Assembly (NCBI GenBank): GCA_013399855.1
Contig: VXAY01004353.1
Location: 706,041-770,040 of the forward strand
Length of the DNA: 64,000 nucleotides
DNA from: Oxyruncus cristatus
Lineage: Eukaryota > Chordata > Aves > Passeriformes > Cotingidae
Direction of reading: 5' to 3'
The notes under the pieces were generated by a model, which made no database searches, had not been told where the DNA came from, and saw only the letters and a program-made list of their open reading frames with translations. Of this stretch, positions 37,701 through 52,700 are shown piece by piece. Positions within the stretch are counted from its first letter, which is position 1, and each line of letters opens with the position of its first letter. A program made the translations under genes and the position numbers.

Positions 37701-40700
37701 CACACATTTCCCTTCCTGCCCGAGGGGTTGATGCAGCCCTGTGAGCCAGGGGAGCTGCTTTATCCGAGTTCTGGGGTGATTTGCTGGAACACTGTAGCTG
37801 GGACATAAAATCCTCCATCATGAACTCCTATTTCTTGCGTTAGAGGATGGAGACAATTCTGTGCCATTATTACATGGGTTTTTTGGGGTGAAGTGTAGCA
37901 AAATATTAAAAATGGTAAAGCAGGATTTATTATTATTAAATTACTGATGTTGTGGCTGGAGAAGCAGAGCATAATCTTCCCTCAGAAGTAGCTCTATAAT
38001 GTCACAGCTTTGGCATCTGATGCTTTCAGGTTCAGGGCAACAAACCCAGGGAGTTCCCTGTGCCTGTGAAGGTGTGTGGCCAAAGTTCAGGAACAGGCAT
38101 TCTTTGTTGACTGGACACAGTGAATCTTTTAGTTATGCATTTCAGCAGGTTTCTCATAATTGCCCCTGGTTTGAACACTTCAACTCTTTTTCTTTTTTTG
38201 TCTCGTTTTACTTACCTTTGTGAAGGAATCTGACCTCCCTCTAGTGGTGGAAGGAGTTTTAAGTAGTCAAATAGGTTTATTAGTTTTATTAAAATAGTAA
38301 TTAATTAATATTGTACTAAAATGTTAATCACTAAAAGCTTATTTCTGTTCAACAACTGTTTCTAGATACCATTGTCCTTACAGATAAACTTCTTTAAAAC
38401 CTGTTTACTTCTGATCCCAAAATGGCAAAAATGAGATGGTTCCTTGATTATTACATAAAGAAAATATAGAATTTCTATTTCACATGAACAGAAACATTCA
38501 GTTTTTCAGTAATCTAATGAATTTATGCTGTGAGAAGAGACAGCTCCTTGGGAATATCAATATTCCATTGGGATTTCATGCCAATATAAGGGATGTTTCA
38601 GTCTGCTGGCTATGAAGCTAATACAAAATCTATTATTAAATGTTTCTGTTCGTATTAGTGGCAGTGCTTTAATATGGATTGTTGTACTTTATGGCCCTAA
38701 TGAATGATTTTATGCTGTTCTTGGGAGCATTTATCTTCATTGCTTTCCCTTACCTACCAAGGTCAGTTTAAAAATACACTCTTGAGAGAAATAACTGAAT
38801 GTAATTCGTGTCAAAGTATTACTGATTGCAACAATAACAGATCTGAGTAGGCATCCTGAGCCAGGGGGATGGTTTCTAAGCTGTCTCTGTCAAAATTATG
38901 TCGCTTCAGAATCAATTACGGTTTCTAGGCTGATGCTTTAACCACCATCTGCCAAGCACATGACAGCAGGTCCTCTTCCTTTACAGATGCATCTTTATCC
39001 AAAAGGGAGACCTTTAAATCAGGATGTCTGGTGTGAGGGTTGACTTGAGCAGCAGACAGCACTATCCAAGATTTATTCTGAAAACCATACAGCTTATTAA
39101 GGCAGAGACACAGAGCTGATAGTTTGCTTTCTGCATGTTGTATTTGTGCTCAGGCTGTAGGAGATCCTTGCCTTGTCTGCTCCAGCTGCCTCTGGGGCTG
39201 TTCCCTGAGGGGAGCAGGGATGCTGACAAGTGGGATGACAGGGAAGTCATGTAGGATTGGAGTGTTCCTGTCACCGTGCTTGAATCACACTCTGCAGTGG
39301 CTCCCAACTGCAGTTTTTGCTGGTCTGGCGGAGCTGTATCTTACAGAAACTGGTCTGTGGCTCTTTTAGTCCTTTATGCTGCTGCTGCTGCATTAAACTG
39401 GTGATATCCAATCTAGTGAACTTCCTTTCCCTGAAGTTCTATGTTCCTTGGACTTCCAGCTACTTCACTGACTTGTTTGATTTTTCTGCCTCATCACCCT
39501 AACTGCAAAATAGATTTCAGTAACTGTTTTTACAGAATCTGGTGGTCATGTGCTCTTCTCATGGAGGTCTGCTCTGCCTTTATTTGAGTCTGGCCTGTGC
39601 ATTTTGTTGTTATCCAAATGGGTAACAGTGCCAGTGGACAAGGCCTGCTGCTGACAGACCTTGTGGGGGGGATTAATTAGTTACTGATATTTCAGAGTGG
39701 GTGCTGTGCTTGTGCATTTATTGCCACGGCAGAGCTCTGTTAGTGCATCTGCCCAGAGCCAGGGAACACCCCGAGCAGCCTGAGTGGGAGAATAATTGCT
39801 GTGTTTATGGAAGCAAATGCTTGTATTCTCCAGCATAAACAAGTTTTTTCCTTGCAGCCACGGTACACCAGAACTCCCCCAACAGTTTTTTAGATGTGGG
39901 GGACACAGAGGAAAAAGGATAAGGAGTCAGTGGGCCAGGAGTAAGAAGGAAAGGGAGGCTCCTGCTGCTTCTTGGGTCCACGAGGGAACAGTGAGGTTTT
40001 CGTTGTACCAGATCCAAGGGAGCCAGAGTTCCTGGGCTTATTCACTCCTTCCTTCATAGCACCTTTTAAGCAGAAATTTGGCTTATCTTGTCACTTGATT
40101 TACACATGAAGTACACCGCGTTTGTCCTTAAGCGTTTTGCCAATAGCCTACATAGGCTGTGTCTGGAACGGCAGGGAAGGGAATGGAATGAAAAACTTGC
40201 AGTCATGATATTGATAAATGTTGGAATGGCCCGGTCAGTGGAAAACAGGCTGTACAGAAGAGTTTTTATAGGCTAAGAAGTGACTGTATTCTCCTTAAGT
40301 GCTTTTGTTCTACTTTTCAAAATAGTTACATGCTGTATTTTGGGAGAAAACAACACAAAGGTTTTAAGAAACAGGATTAAATCTTGAACCCCCGTGTTTT
40401 CATTTCATCATGTTGTGTTATTGCATTCCTTGCTGGTTTTTAAATTTCCTCAAAGCTGAATGCTAGCTGAGTGTGTTTACTGGGATTTGCCAGTGGTATT
40501 CCTCATTAAGCACAAATCTCTTCTTTTTAAAGTGCTGGGGACTGAACTAAGAGGGGCAGTTCTAGGTGGCCCTGACCTGACAGAGGGATGCTGCTGTAGA
40601 AGCAGCTCTGTACAGCATCACATGTGTGGTCATAAGTTTTCTATTTTGATAACCTTAAAAACCTTGAAAAAATAAAAATAATAAAAAATAAAAGCCCTGT

Positions 40701-43700
40701 CCTGTTCTTCCTTGTCTCCCAAGAAACACAGGAATAGCCAAGGTAGAAACAGTTTGTCTGATCTTTGAAAATAATTGGGAAAGGCATCTTGCATTCATTT
40801 TGAAAGGAAGCCTGGTTATAATACCAATATATGTGTTGATCAAGAACCCCGAGTTTCACTGTGCCAGGGACTTCATCAGGTGGCTCAAAATCAGTCTGAA
40901 AGTAGTTGAAGGTTCTTCAGGGGCAATCCTTTGTGAAGGCACAGCTTTACAGTTACTTGCTTTGGATTAAAAATATCTGTGTGAAAGACTTTAATGTTTT
41001 CAGCAGTTAGTAAACAGTGAGGAAAACAACCTCAGGCAGAAACTGTAAAACCTTGGCCACAGGATACAAAGAGGTTTTTTTTTTCCTTGATGTTCTGGGA
41101 ATCAAAAAACCCAAAGCACCCAACCCAAAGCGCTTTTTTGGGTGTATTTCATCTTCTTTATTTAAGGCAAAATCAGGAAGTATGGTCATGTGTTCCTCAT
41201 GATTGATCAGCTGAGGAAGAAGCTCGGCTCTGAAGGAGCACCAACAGGGAATGAAGAGGAAAACTCAGAATAGCAGGAGAGGTGTCACTGAGCATTCCCT
41301 GCTGTGTGTGTTCTTTGCAGGGATGTGAGACAGAGAATTCAGCAAAGGATTGCTCAGGTGTTTGGGATCAGCTCCTCCTCCATGTACCTGACCAAGCCAA
41401 CCTTCTTCTCCAGGATGAACAGCACAGAGGCCAAGACAACACACGACGAGTACTGGCACCCCCACGTCGACAAGGTGAGGAGGAGGCTGAGGTGGCATTC
41501 AAAGGTCTCCTGTTGTTATTAGATCACTTTGAAGTCGTTTTGCATTAAACAATCAGTCAGACACGTTTGAAAATCGGTGATTGTAAAAATCCTTCGGGGG
41601 ATGAACCTAATGGGAGATAAGTGAGTTTTAGAAACGTAGGCCATTACATCCCATTTAATTTTATTTTCTCTAATTTGGTTATGCTAGGATTAATAAATTG
41701 TGAGAACGGCTACTCAGCAATCTCTTTTGTCAGAAATATTGATTAAATTGACCTGAATTTCAGCCAGGTCTGACAGGACCACTGTTTCACAGTGGTCAAT
41801 TGATCACTGTTGTCGGTTCATCAGAGCCTTTTGATAAAGGCTTAACATTTATATTTCAGTTATGTGTGAATTGAGGCTTTTTTACTCTATGTGTTTCAAT
41901 GGGAGTATGGTACCACCTTTCAATAATTCAGTGTTGTGTTCTTTTTAGAATGGAAGAATTGTGACTTTATTTTAACTGCTCAGTCTTGTATCTCTAGGTT
42001 CAGAGCTTAGTACTTTTCATTTTTAACGGACTTAGGTGATGTGGTATTGAGTTATATTTCTGAATTTAACTGGATTTAAAGGATCTGTGAAGTACAGCAG
42101 AATACAAATAATGAAAGAATCAAAGGAAAAAAGCCCAGAGCATGAAAAACCCCCAAACAAAGAAGCTCCACAGCACAATGCCCACATTTCATGTCTTCAG
42201 GATTTATAAATGAGTCACTCTGGAGTCATGGATTACCCAAAACGGAACCAAACAAAAAATTTGCCTATCAAAACCCAAGTTATGCTCAGGGCTACAATCT
42301 CTAAGTGGGCAGTGTACCTTGAAGTCTGTGACCTAAAACATCTACGATGGAAAAATCAAACAGAGAAAGATTCCTTGCCTGAAAGTATTTCCTGGAAAAA
42401 GCCAGTCTGAGGGAAGTGGAATGTCACAACATTAGTGTGAGCTCCTGTGCCCTTTCTTGTCATGTGAGCAGAAGCAGCTTAAATGGAGAAAATCATAGAA
42501 TCAGACGGGTTGGAAAGGACCTCTGAGATCATCAAGTCCAACCCTTGATCCAACACCACCACAGTTACCAGACTATGGCACTCAGTGCCACGTCCAGCCT
42601 CATCTTGAAAACCTCCAGGATGGAGAATCCACCACTTCCCTGGGCAGCCCATTCCAATGGCTGATTACCCTCTCTGGAAAGAATTTCTTTCTAATATCCA
42701 ACCTAAACCTCCCCTGGCACAGCTTAAGGCCGAGCCCTCTTGTCCTACTGCTGGTTCCTGGGAGAAGAGACCAACCCCCACCTGGCTACACTGTCCTGTC
42801 AGGGAGTTGTAGAGAGCGATGAGGTCTCCCCTGAGCCTTCTCTTCTCCAGGCTAAACAACCCCAGCTCCTTCAGCCTCTCCTCACAGCACTTGTGCTCCA
42901 GTCCCTTCCCCAGCCTGGTTGCTCCCCTCTGGNTGCTGAGTACAGGGGCAGAATCACTTCCCTGTTCCTGCTGCCACACTGTTCCTGATACAGGCCAGGA
43001 TCCATTGGCCTTCTTGGCCACCTGGGCACACTCTGGCTCATGTTCAGCTCCCTGTCAATCCAAACTCCCAGCTCCCTTCCTGCCTGGCTGCTCTCCAGCC
43101 ACTCTGTCCCAGCCTGTAGCACTGCAGGGGGTTGTTGTGGCCAAAGTGCAGGACCCGGCACTTGGCCTGGTTGAACCTCATCCCGTTGGAATCAGCCCAT
43201 GGATCCAGCCTGTCCAGGTCCCTCTGCAGAGCTCTCCTGCCTTCCAGCTGATCGACACTCCCCCCCAGCTTGGTGTCATCTGCAAATTTACTAATGGTGC
43301 ACTCTATCCCTTCATCTAAATCATCGATAAGGATATTAAACAGGACTGGGCCCAACACTGATCCCTGGGGGAAAAATGTGGTGATAGGGCTGCTCCCTGC
43401 CACAGCTGCTGGCTGGAAGCAGAAAGTCTGGCAGGGTGGAATCCGCAGTCACGGACACAGCAGAGACAAGGCCTGGGCTTGGATGCTTCTGGTTTGAAAA
43501 GCTGGGATGTAACCAGTGGATAGGAGCGGGTGTAGGACACCAGGGGTGAGAGGGATGGCTTTGAAGTCCACGTTATTTTGACTAGTGCTGGTGGGAAGTG
43601 GCTGCAGGGAGCAGATGGTGCTGGGGGGGTCACAGGAATTCCGTCTTGTTTCCAAGAGACACAGAATGAACCAGTGATCCTGGTTGTGAGAAGTGCAGTA

Positions 43701-46700
43701 AATTCATCAGTTCCCTGTAGTTTTTCCACAGTTTCAGAGAATCAAATTTGACTGCCACAAGGGAAGAGAAGGCAGTAAATTTCAACAGCTGATGCCTGTT
43801 TTCTCCACTTGGTTTCGGCCCCAGAAAAGCGTATTTTAGAATTTCAGACTCTGATTTATTACTGTGATGAGATTTGTGTCCGCACAAGCATCAGGCTTGC
43901 CAGTGTGCTCTTTATTCTTTTCTGCATGTGTTTTGCATTGAGAAATGAATAGGGTGGTTGGATAATCTCACAGTTAGGTGTTTCCACCTAAATATCTCCT
44001 ATAATGTACAAGTTCCTTTGTCATTTAGAAGCAAATAGATTTCCACGGAGAGGATTTTTTTTTCCCCCTTGAATCTTTGTCCTGACATCCTGAGAGTGCT
44101 TGAACATGATGGACAGCAGGGTAGATGTTTTGCTGGTTTTATCCTTTTGTTTTGTCCATGGTTTGTTTATCTTGCAGGCTGCCTGTTCAGGGAGCAGATA
44201 CATCAACTGATTGGCCTTGGCTTTTTCAAACCCACCCTCAGCTTCAAAACACCAAAACAGACAGAAAATGTGCTCCCTTAAACTTGGAATGCATAATTTA
44301 ACCCTTAATAGTGTCTATACTGAATAAGGGGGTTGTCTGATTTATGACAATGGTTGATCTTGGAGGTCTTTTCCAGCCTAAATAATTCTTGGAGTGTATG
44401 AAGAGATAATTATCCCAGCTGGGGCAGCTACCAAACACCTTGTTCATAATCATAAGTAGTTTGAACAGAAACGAAATAGGATGAAGTGTAGCTTCACAGG
44501 TTGCCTTGAGTGCAGTCTGGCTTGTATTTTACTTTCTCCAACAAAGTAAGTTTTCATTTACCCACTTGCAGGCTGCAGTTGAAAGCAAGGACAAGAAATC
44601 CATTGCTATTGATCTGAGGTGGGAAGTGCTTCCCAGTTAAGAGCATTAGTCTTCTGTGGCCTCCAAAGCAGGTTTGAATACAAGGAAGGTGAAGAAACAT
44701 CAGTAAAACTTGGCAGTTTGTTGGATGCTTTTGTGTTGTATCCTTATTTATTCTTCTCCCTTGGAACAGAACAAGTCACTTTTTTAAATTACTGTGCAGA
44801 AATACATAGTGAAGTACTCCTAGAAGACAGCAGGATTTTTTTCCCTTGCCTCTTTCCAAAAGAAAGGTAAAATTAAGCCTTTGAAAAAGGAATCTGGTGC
44901 GTTTTTTGTTTCGAAGTCTGACATTCGTTACAAAGATTTTTGGCTTCTTGGAGCACACACATACCCCTCTTGCCTTTTCCCCTATGTTGCTGAGTCTATT
45001 GCAATGATATTTCTCACCTGACTCTGTTTTTAAAGATTTTTAACTGCATAATGGTGTAGTACAGATTTATTGTGTCTATTTGAGGCTTTGGTTTGTTTTT
45101 TTTTTTCCCTAAAATTTATTCGGTTTGTAGTTACATAGAAATGGAAACCCTGAAATCACCCAGAATGACTCATTTAATCTTGTTGAATTTATAAGCATAT
45201 AAATCAAATAAAGAGAGTGTTGGTTTAAGATGTGGAGTTTCATCTTGGACAGAATTTGTTTGGAACTGAGGCTTTCAAATGTCAAAAATGGGATTTATAG
45301 TGGAGTTGCTGTTGCACACTCAACACCGTCAGCAGTGCAGTCTTGAACGTTCTCTAATAGGAGGAATGTGGGACTTAGAGATTTCTGCAGTGCCCTGCCT
45401 GGGCAAGCATCCTGTCATCCTTCACAGAATCAGCAGGCTCTGCCAGAAGATCATTTTGGGCTTGTTTTCCTTGAATTTCTTCTATCAGAGCTATTCCAGG
45501 ACTTCAGTGCACATTTTCTCAAATTTTTTTTTTTTTTTTTTTTTAAGCCGAAACTTGGCCATGATCAATTCACAGCTATTTTTCCCTTCCTCCCAGTTCC
45601 ACCTCCTCCCATCCCTGTGTATTTACAGGCAGGAATCACATCCCTTTTCAGCCTTTGTTTCTCTAAGCTGAACAAACCAAACCTCCAAGTCCCCTTACCT
45701 GCAATGTGCTCTCCATGTGCCCAACCCCCCCACACTGGCTGCTGAGTCTCTTTTCACTCTTATTTTCTTCCCCTGATGTTGTTACACGTTTATAAAATAC
45801 ATCCAGAGATCTTATCTGTGCCTTAAAACAGCACCATCTTTGAACTTGGAGGAAGTTGATCCTCGTGTCTGCTCAAAGCTGTCACCTCAGCTCACCTACA
45901 GCGCCCTTCGATTCAGAGACGGGGGATTTGTTGTCCTGCATTGTCTGCTGAATAGTTACTACCAATAAACAGAACACTGGGAGTAGCTATCAAGGCTGTT
46001 TTTTGTGATTATCTACACAGATATAGGTAGAGACTTACAGGGAAAAAGTAGTTTTTGCTCTTTTTTATTTTTTTCTGCAAGATACCAAGCTAGACCGATG
46101 CTGGCTGGAAAGTGAATTTTCTTCTGCAATGGAAGGCAGAGGATGTTGTCCTGACCTCTTGCATAGTCCTACAGCTGTTTAGTTGCATATAAACACGTCC
46201 CTCAAAAACCCAGGGGTGCCACTGCAAAATGTGTCTGGCTGATTCTGACACTTCTATTTATCATAATCGCCTGCAAAGAACTATTTTATAAACATCATTT
46301 TGAGCATCTGCCGTTAAATATTAGCCGTGTTTGACTTCTTTTGGGTGAAGAGTGCTCAAAAAGAGCTCACTAACTGTATGACATATCAGGCTGAAAGGAA
46401 ATACCTGCTTTTTTTCTGTTGAGTTGTTCATAAGGAGCTAGAGAAAATTGATTTGCTGTGGCTGCATGGCTGATCCCCTGGCTTTAATTACAGCTTTTCT
46501 CACATAGTTTGAACTTCTGATTCAATTATTAACCTGTCTGGTACTGGAAATCATTACCAGGGTAACAAATACATTGGATATACATGGGAGGACTTTTAGC
46601 ATTTTAAAGAAGTGAGTATAATTTAGTGCCTCCTTTCCATAGCATTGCATTTCTCAGGCCTGGCTGCTTCTGAGAGTTAGTAATGAATAAGGGCAGGCAC

Positions 46701-49700
46701 AGAAAAGCCATTTTGCCTTGCACATTTAGTCATCTATAGCAATTAGATGTGTTTGTTTATGCTAAAATGGTCTGTAGGCAGCTCTTAATTTGAAAGGTTA
46801 GAATTGGTAAAGCCACCTTGGAGAGGATGGGGAGTGCACTGAGGGAGCAGTGATTGCTGCACCACTGGAGAGTGGATAAGAACAATTTTAATGCCTTAAA
46901 CTTGCAGGTATGAGTTGAATGAACTTCAGTGTGCTCGTGCCTTCAGTGGCTGGAAGAGTTCCTTCAATTGACTGGAAGTTTTATCAGCAAATCAGTGAAG
47001 TGGAAAATAGCTTTGCAGAGCTGATTTGCATGAGAGCGCCTATAGAATGGCTGGTTTGAGGTGCTGCAGCACCACCTGCTCATTAATTCCCATCGTTTGC
47101 CTTGTGTTGCTACCAAGGTTTGGGAAAATAAGGGGGGAAGGGGATCACTGTAATATTTCTCTTATTCTTGTGATTCAGGCAGCTTATCACCAGATTTGGC
47201 TTTTTGCCTTTAAGGCCTTATGGTCAAAATAATAAAATGAATGAGAATGAGAATGTCTTCCTATTCCATCTGCTGCTCTGTTCTCTGCAGTCACTGCCCT
47301 TACAGAATAATATGTACAATTGCTCTTGAGCCAAAAATGTAACTGGCACTAATGAATGTAACTTGAAGCAAAACTGAAAATATTTAGAAAACTTCTAAGT
47401 TTGGGAGTAGCACCTACCTCTGACAGTCGCCAGGTCAGTCAAAACACTCTGCAAATGCTGTGTGTTTATTCAGTACTACTGTGCTGCACATTTCCCTGTC
47501 TGACATTCTAATGCTGAACTCTAGAGTTGGGATTTACTGCTAAGAAATTGGAGAACAGTGCCCTTGATTTTAAGGATGTTTTTAATTGCTGGTGACATGT
47601 AGATATGAAAGGAAATATTTTCAGAATCAGCTAAACTCAGTGTTAAATATTTAGATAGCTTCCCTCTGAGCATTAATATATAATATTTCTTTCCTCCATC
47701 CTCAATGTACATATCAAGCAAAACTAATGCTTTACAAGGAAGGAAAAATCACTTTGTTATACTTAAAAATGGGATGTTTGGTCTGCAGGCTGAAAAGAAG
47801 CAGAGACTTAGAAAGTCACGTTTGAAGGTTTTTAAACAAAACCTGGATGGAAAAGAGTAGAAATTTCTCCAACAAATGTGTGTTTATTTGGAAAGTCTGA
47901 TTTATTATTACCATGAAGCTCCTGCCTGGTAGCTGATGAAAAAGGGAAGAGTGAGGTTTCCAGAAATCTCTAACCGTGGTTAGATAAGGGGTGGAGTTCA
48001 TTAGTCAAAGGCTGTTCTTCTGCTCATTAACCTTTATCTTGAAACAGTGTAAGTAGATCTGAGCTCTGCTGTACTTGAAACACAATGCAGGGGTGTAACT
48101 TCTGGCACTGTGTTGTTTTTGCTCATGGGTGATGGAAATCAACAGGAGCACTTCTCTATCTATGGAAACCGTAATAATAAACATAACAGGCTAGTCCTGT
48201 ATGTAGCAGGTGTGTACATGTAATAAAATAGACCAATAAACGCAGAGGCTTTGTAGGAAACAATGTTCTCAGTGTTCAAAGAGCCCTTTCTTAAACATGT
48301 GAAAACATCTATCTGCCTTATTATTTGTGCTCTGCAGAGCTAAGAGTAAGAATTTGGTGATTTTTGGTCATATTGTCTTCCCCCCCCAGGTGACTTATGG
48401 CTCTTTTGACTACACCTCTCTGCTCTACCTCTCTGACTACACCCAGGACTTCGGGGGAGGACGGTTTGTCTTCCTGGATGCAGATTCCAACAAGACAGTG
48501 GAGCCCCGAGCAGGTACAGCCTGGGTGTGCCTGCAGGATAAATGGTTCATTGCGCCATTTATTAGCTGGCTGGGCTGGCATATGTTGTGGGGTTGTGTTT
48601 GGTAATAATGCAGCGTTCTGCCTTCACATTGATGACATGAGAAGCAGCGATTAAAAAAGGCTAAAATGTGGCCACAATTTGATATATCTGGGCCACAGTA
48701 AGTGAATTCCTTGAAAGCTGCGGGGCTTAGGACTGCCGTCCAGTTCTGACAGCTTAGCAGGGCACTACTGCAGCAAGAGCAGAGCTGTGACTGCAGCAAA
48801 TCCAAAATAAATTGTTTATTTTAGACTGGCCTGAAGTTCCTTTGCTGTTCAAAGTCGGCTTAATCTGAGATGGCTGTGGGCTGGGTGTGAAGATGGTCCA
48901 TTACCACGGCTCTGCTAACCTGCTGGAACAGGGTTATAAGTCCATCCCTGCTTCCAGGAGACCTGACAGGGATGAGCATTCTGATGGCTGTCAGTTATAA
49001 ATAAAAAAGTTATAAATAAAAAGCCTTTGAGCGTGGTTTAAGGTTTTTCTAATAAGTGGATCATTTGGAACTAGGATCACTCTGGGGCAGGATGCCTAGA
49101 GAGTAAGAGCTGAGTCTCAGCTCATCTGTCTGGCAGGTGAGTGCTGAGCTTCCAGCAGTGTTATTTTATAATGCAAGACCAGCCACACTGTTGCAGGGGG
49201 GAAAAAAAGCCAAGGGCAACTTTATATTCCTACTGTGTTCTGTATTTTCTTTTCCAAGACAGCAAAGAAATTTACTCATTTAAAGACAGCCTCAGTAATT
49301 GTCTGCTGACAGGCATTACCCCAAGCAGAACTGACTTTAGACTCTTGCTGCCTGCAAATTGGGATGGTGTTTTTTGAATTATGGATCTGAGTGATCCACT
49401 CACCTGCAGCAGTGCTGGCTTCGATAAACTGAGATTATCTGCACACTCTGGGTTTGGTATCAGGAATTATATGTTTGATTATTTTGGCTTTTATGATTGG
49501 AAATAAACCCTAAGCTGAAGGTATCGTCTTTTGCAAAATGCTCTATTTTGAAAGGGAGCACATGAAACTATTTCATTTCCAGAAGCAATTCTCAGATTAA
49601 CCTGTGTTTATAGCTGTAGAAATCATAGCTGAATTCTGGGTGTGGGAGGAGAGCTGTCTCCTGGCTCAGTGCAGGGGCACTGTATGCAAGATGCCCCTGA

Positions 49701-52700
49701 CTTAATTTCCAAAAGTCTGTAACTGTGACATTGCTTCCATTCAGCCCTGTCCACTTAATTTTCAGGTTTTCTGCTGCAAGGTGTTCACTCTTGATGTCAT
49801 CTTGAGGTTTTTTAACAGCACCTGGCTGTGGCTGTTCCCTTTTCCAAGGTGTTCTCTGGGCAGTGGGTGCCACAGGACTGGTTGCACACACCTTCTGAAA
49901 CCAAACAGTGCAAAGAACAGCTCCAGTGGGCATCATGGACACAACAGAAAATGAACCTTAATGCCAGTTACCTCCCCCTTTCTAACACACTCCTCTGTGT
50001 AATCAACTTGTCAGGGGTCTGTGATTGTGTCACTACCTGTGGTACAACCTGAAGCTCTGCTGACACCCTGTGAGCAAAGGAGAAAAGCTTTAGAGGTGAA
50101 GCAGAACGTGAAGGCACTTGCACTTACTTTTTCTCTTGCTGACAAAATGTGGCTTGGGAGAGAATGACCCCAGGGCGTTCTCTGTTGCTGGCCCAAGTTG
50201 ATGTACTTTTCATGTTCAGAATGTTCCTCTGCAGTGGTTTTTTCCTCTCCTTCTGTCTCTTTGGCTTTTTGTTTTGTTTTGTTTTTTGCTTCTTTTCATC
50301 CTCGGTGCTTCGCTTGTCACTCCAACCCAACTGTTAAACCCACATGTTGATAAGGTGTCATTAGGAAATCCAGGCTTTTTTAGAGATGACTGTCATAATC
50401 ACTGGTTCAGTTTTAGTGCTTGGCAGCTGATTTACCTTCTCTGTATTCCTAATGCCATCGAAGTCCTAAAACCTGGCACTTCTTGTTGTCTCAAACTTAG
50501 GCTGCATTGTGGGAACCTGATGCTGAGTGCCCAAATGGGCAGGTTTCTTCTTCTGTGAGCAGTAATTTGTCCAAGTGTCAGGCTTTACAGCAGGGGACAG
50601 AAAAGTCATTGTTAGTGATGCAGCAGAGCAGAAAAGCAGTAATTGGAAATACAGGAAAAAGCAATTAAAAATAAAACGTTGTGGGGATGGCCTGTGTTTG
50701 AAAGTGCTGCCTGGGCAAGTCCCACTGCTGCTTCAGGTGCATTTGCAGCACTTGAGTGGTGAGGATCAGTGTTAGCCAGGCATGGGGGACAGGGCGGACT
50801 GTTCTGTTAGGAGTGGAGCCTAAATTAAAATGCTTATCCCTTCTCTCAGTATATCTCACTTGTGCATTATCTAAGAGGTCTGTAAGTCCCAACTCTCACA
50901 TATTTCAGTGAAAGACTCTGATTTGTGGGATGGTCTTTAACACCCCATAGTTCTGTTATTAACAAACACCTCTAGCTTTAAGAAGGAATTATAATTTATT
51001 AACCTCGAGGCTTTTGAGATTATTTTCTTTTCAACAGACACGAACAAGTCAGCACTATGATGCCAGTTCAAGTGTGCAGACCTTTGGCTAATTCATAACC
51101 AATTTTGGCACAAAGGAACACATCTTTCTTGTGCCCTGATGGGCTGCAGAAGTATATATGTGTCTTTTGACTTCAGTCAGGACCTCTGTCTGCTGCAAGA
51201 AACTCACTGTACCATGAGTAAGAGAATTCTTAGTGCCAAGGGAAATACTACTTTGAAAAGAAAACAGTTTTTTTTTGTGCAGAGAAAAAACTCCAAAGTA
51301 GTATCTGTTTCTTTTAAATATCTATGGAAATTCTGTTTGCCAAAATTATCATACTGGTATTTCTTTCCACCCTTTGCACCTGGGTTGGTTTTGTCCAGGA
51401 GAGCAACCTTTTGAATGAGCTCCTTCAAAATGAAACCTTTCAACATTTAACTTCTCTTTGCTGGTCTGAGACATGTTTTAGTAATCTTCAGTAGATGCAG
51501 GAGGATTAAGAAGAAATGGCAAGGCATGAAGTCATCCCTTTTTCAGCCATAAAACTGCTGTACTTGCTGCTGCTGCTAAACTTGTCAGTGTAAACTATAT
51601 TTAAAATTTCATAAATTTCCAAAGCCTTGTGTGAATTTGGGGACTGCCAGTATCAGGACACAGACTTCACTTTATCATAAAGTGTAGATGAAACCCTGCT
51701 GTTGGGGTGAAAGCTCAGTACTGGTTCTGTGTTCATTATTTGCATGTAAATTTGGTTTCAAGGTCAGTTTTGCTGCACTTATTTTCAGCTTACAGGGGGA
51801 ATTTGTTCCTCATACAAGTTGTTTATTATACAAGGGGAGAAGGAAAGGTCGCAATCGCTTCTTCTGTGTGTTTGTGGAAGAAAATAATCTATGGTGCAAA
51901 ATGAATTCTGTCCTTTGGAGAGTGAAACGTGGCTCTTCCTTGAATATCAAACTTAGCATATTCTCACAGCTGTCAGAAGTGTGGTTTTGAAAGTGTAAAA
52001 TATTTGATTTGAAGGTATGAGATATTTGGGAACTTGTGAAGTTGGATTATTCCTTGTTTAGGATGGAAAACAGTGTATGTTCACATGCACACCAGGCTTT
52101 CTCACGGTGCAGGAAGGGGTTTTGGGGATCTGGGGGTGCATTCACTGAGGTAAGTAAGTGTAGCTGTATTGCAGTGGTTAGATATTGCATGACTCTCCAA
52201 TCCTGGAATCATGATAGTAAGTGCAGTATTCCAGATGAAGGGGTGGGAATCTGTCATATCTTTTATCTTACCAAGCTCTTTAAAAAATCAGGTTGGAGGA
52301 ATTCCCTACTAAAGGCTGAGGAAATGCAGCACAGTGATATGAAAAGTCAGATTCCAGGTCCAGGACTCCCACAGCAGCATTAACAGAAGGTGTGAAAAAT
52401 GTGTTTAAAACATGTATTTAGTAATTTATCTTGTATCATGGAACAGTGGATATTTTTGTCCCTCACAGAGATAGTCTGATCTTTCTCTATATTTGAGCCA
52501 CCTCATCCAGCTTCAGTCTAGATCATGATAATCTCCTGCCATTCCTAGCTATAGTTTTGCTCTAATCAGTAAAAACTGGAGCGCATCTTGAAGATAAATC
52601 AGTATCAGCTGATTTATCAGTTGATATGTTTATAAGTTGAGAATGATTTTTTTTTTTTTTTTTAAAGTTCCCCAGAAATAGCTGCGAGTCCTGGTGAGGA

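Larger units (their letters stand above)
41475..48389 (+). other. OGFOD3: OGFOD3 intron rich in CR1
   Basis: This intron holds a long antisense CR1 (42491-43375), a sense CR1 tail (44345-44395) and an older antisense CR1 piece (about 45590-45760) beside a run of about 24 T at 45522-45545. No additional exon was found. Confidence 0.75.

Noticed and set aside
41160..41272. Frame [20 protein letters not shown] just upstream of an OGFOD3 exon
   Set aside because: An acceptor-like TTATTTAAG precedes it, but splicing from the previous exon gives a different frame with an early stop, and human has no counterpart.
43044..43403. 119-codon - strand frame as a host gene
   Set aside because: It is the reverse-transcriptase tail of a CR1 element.
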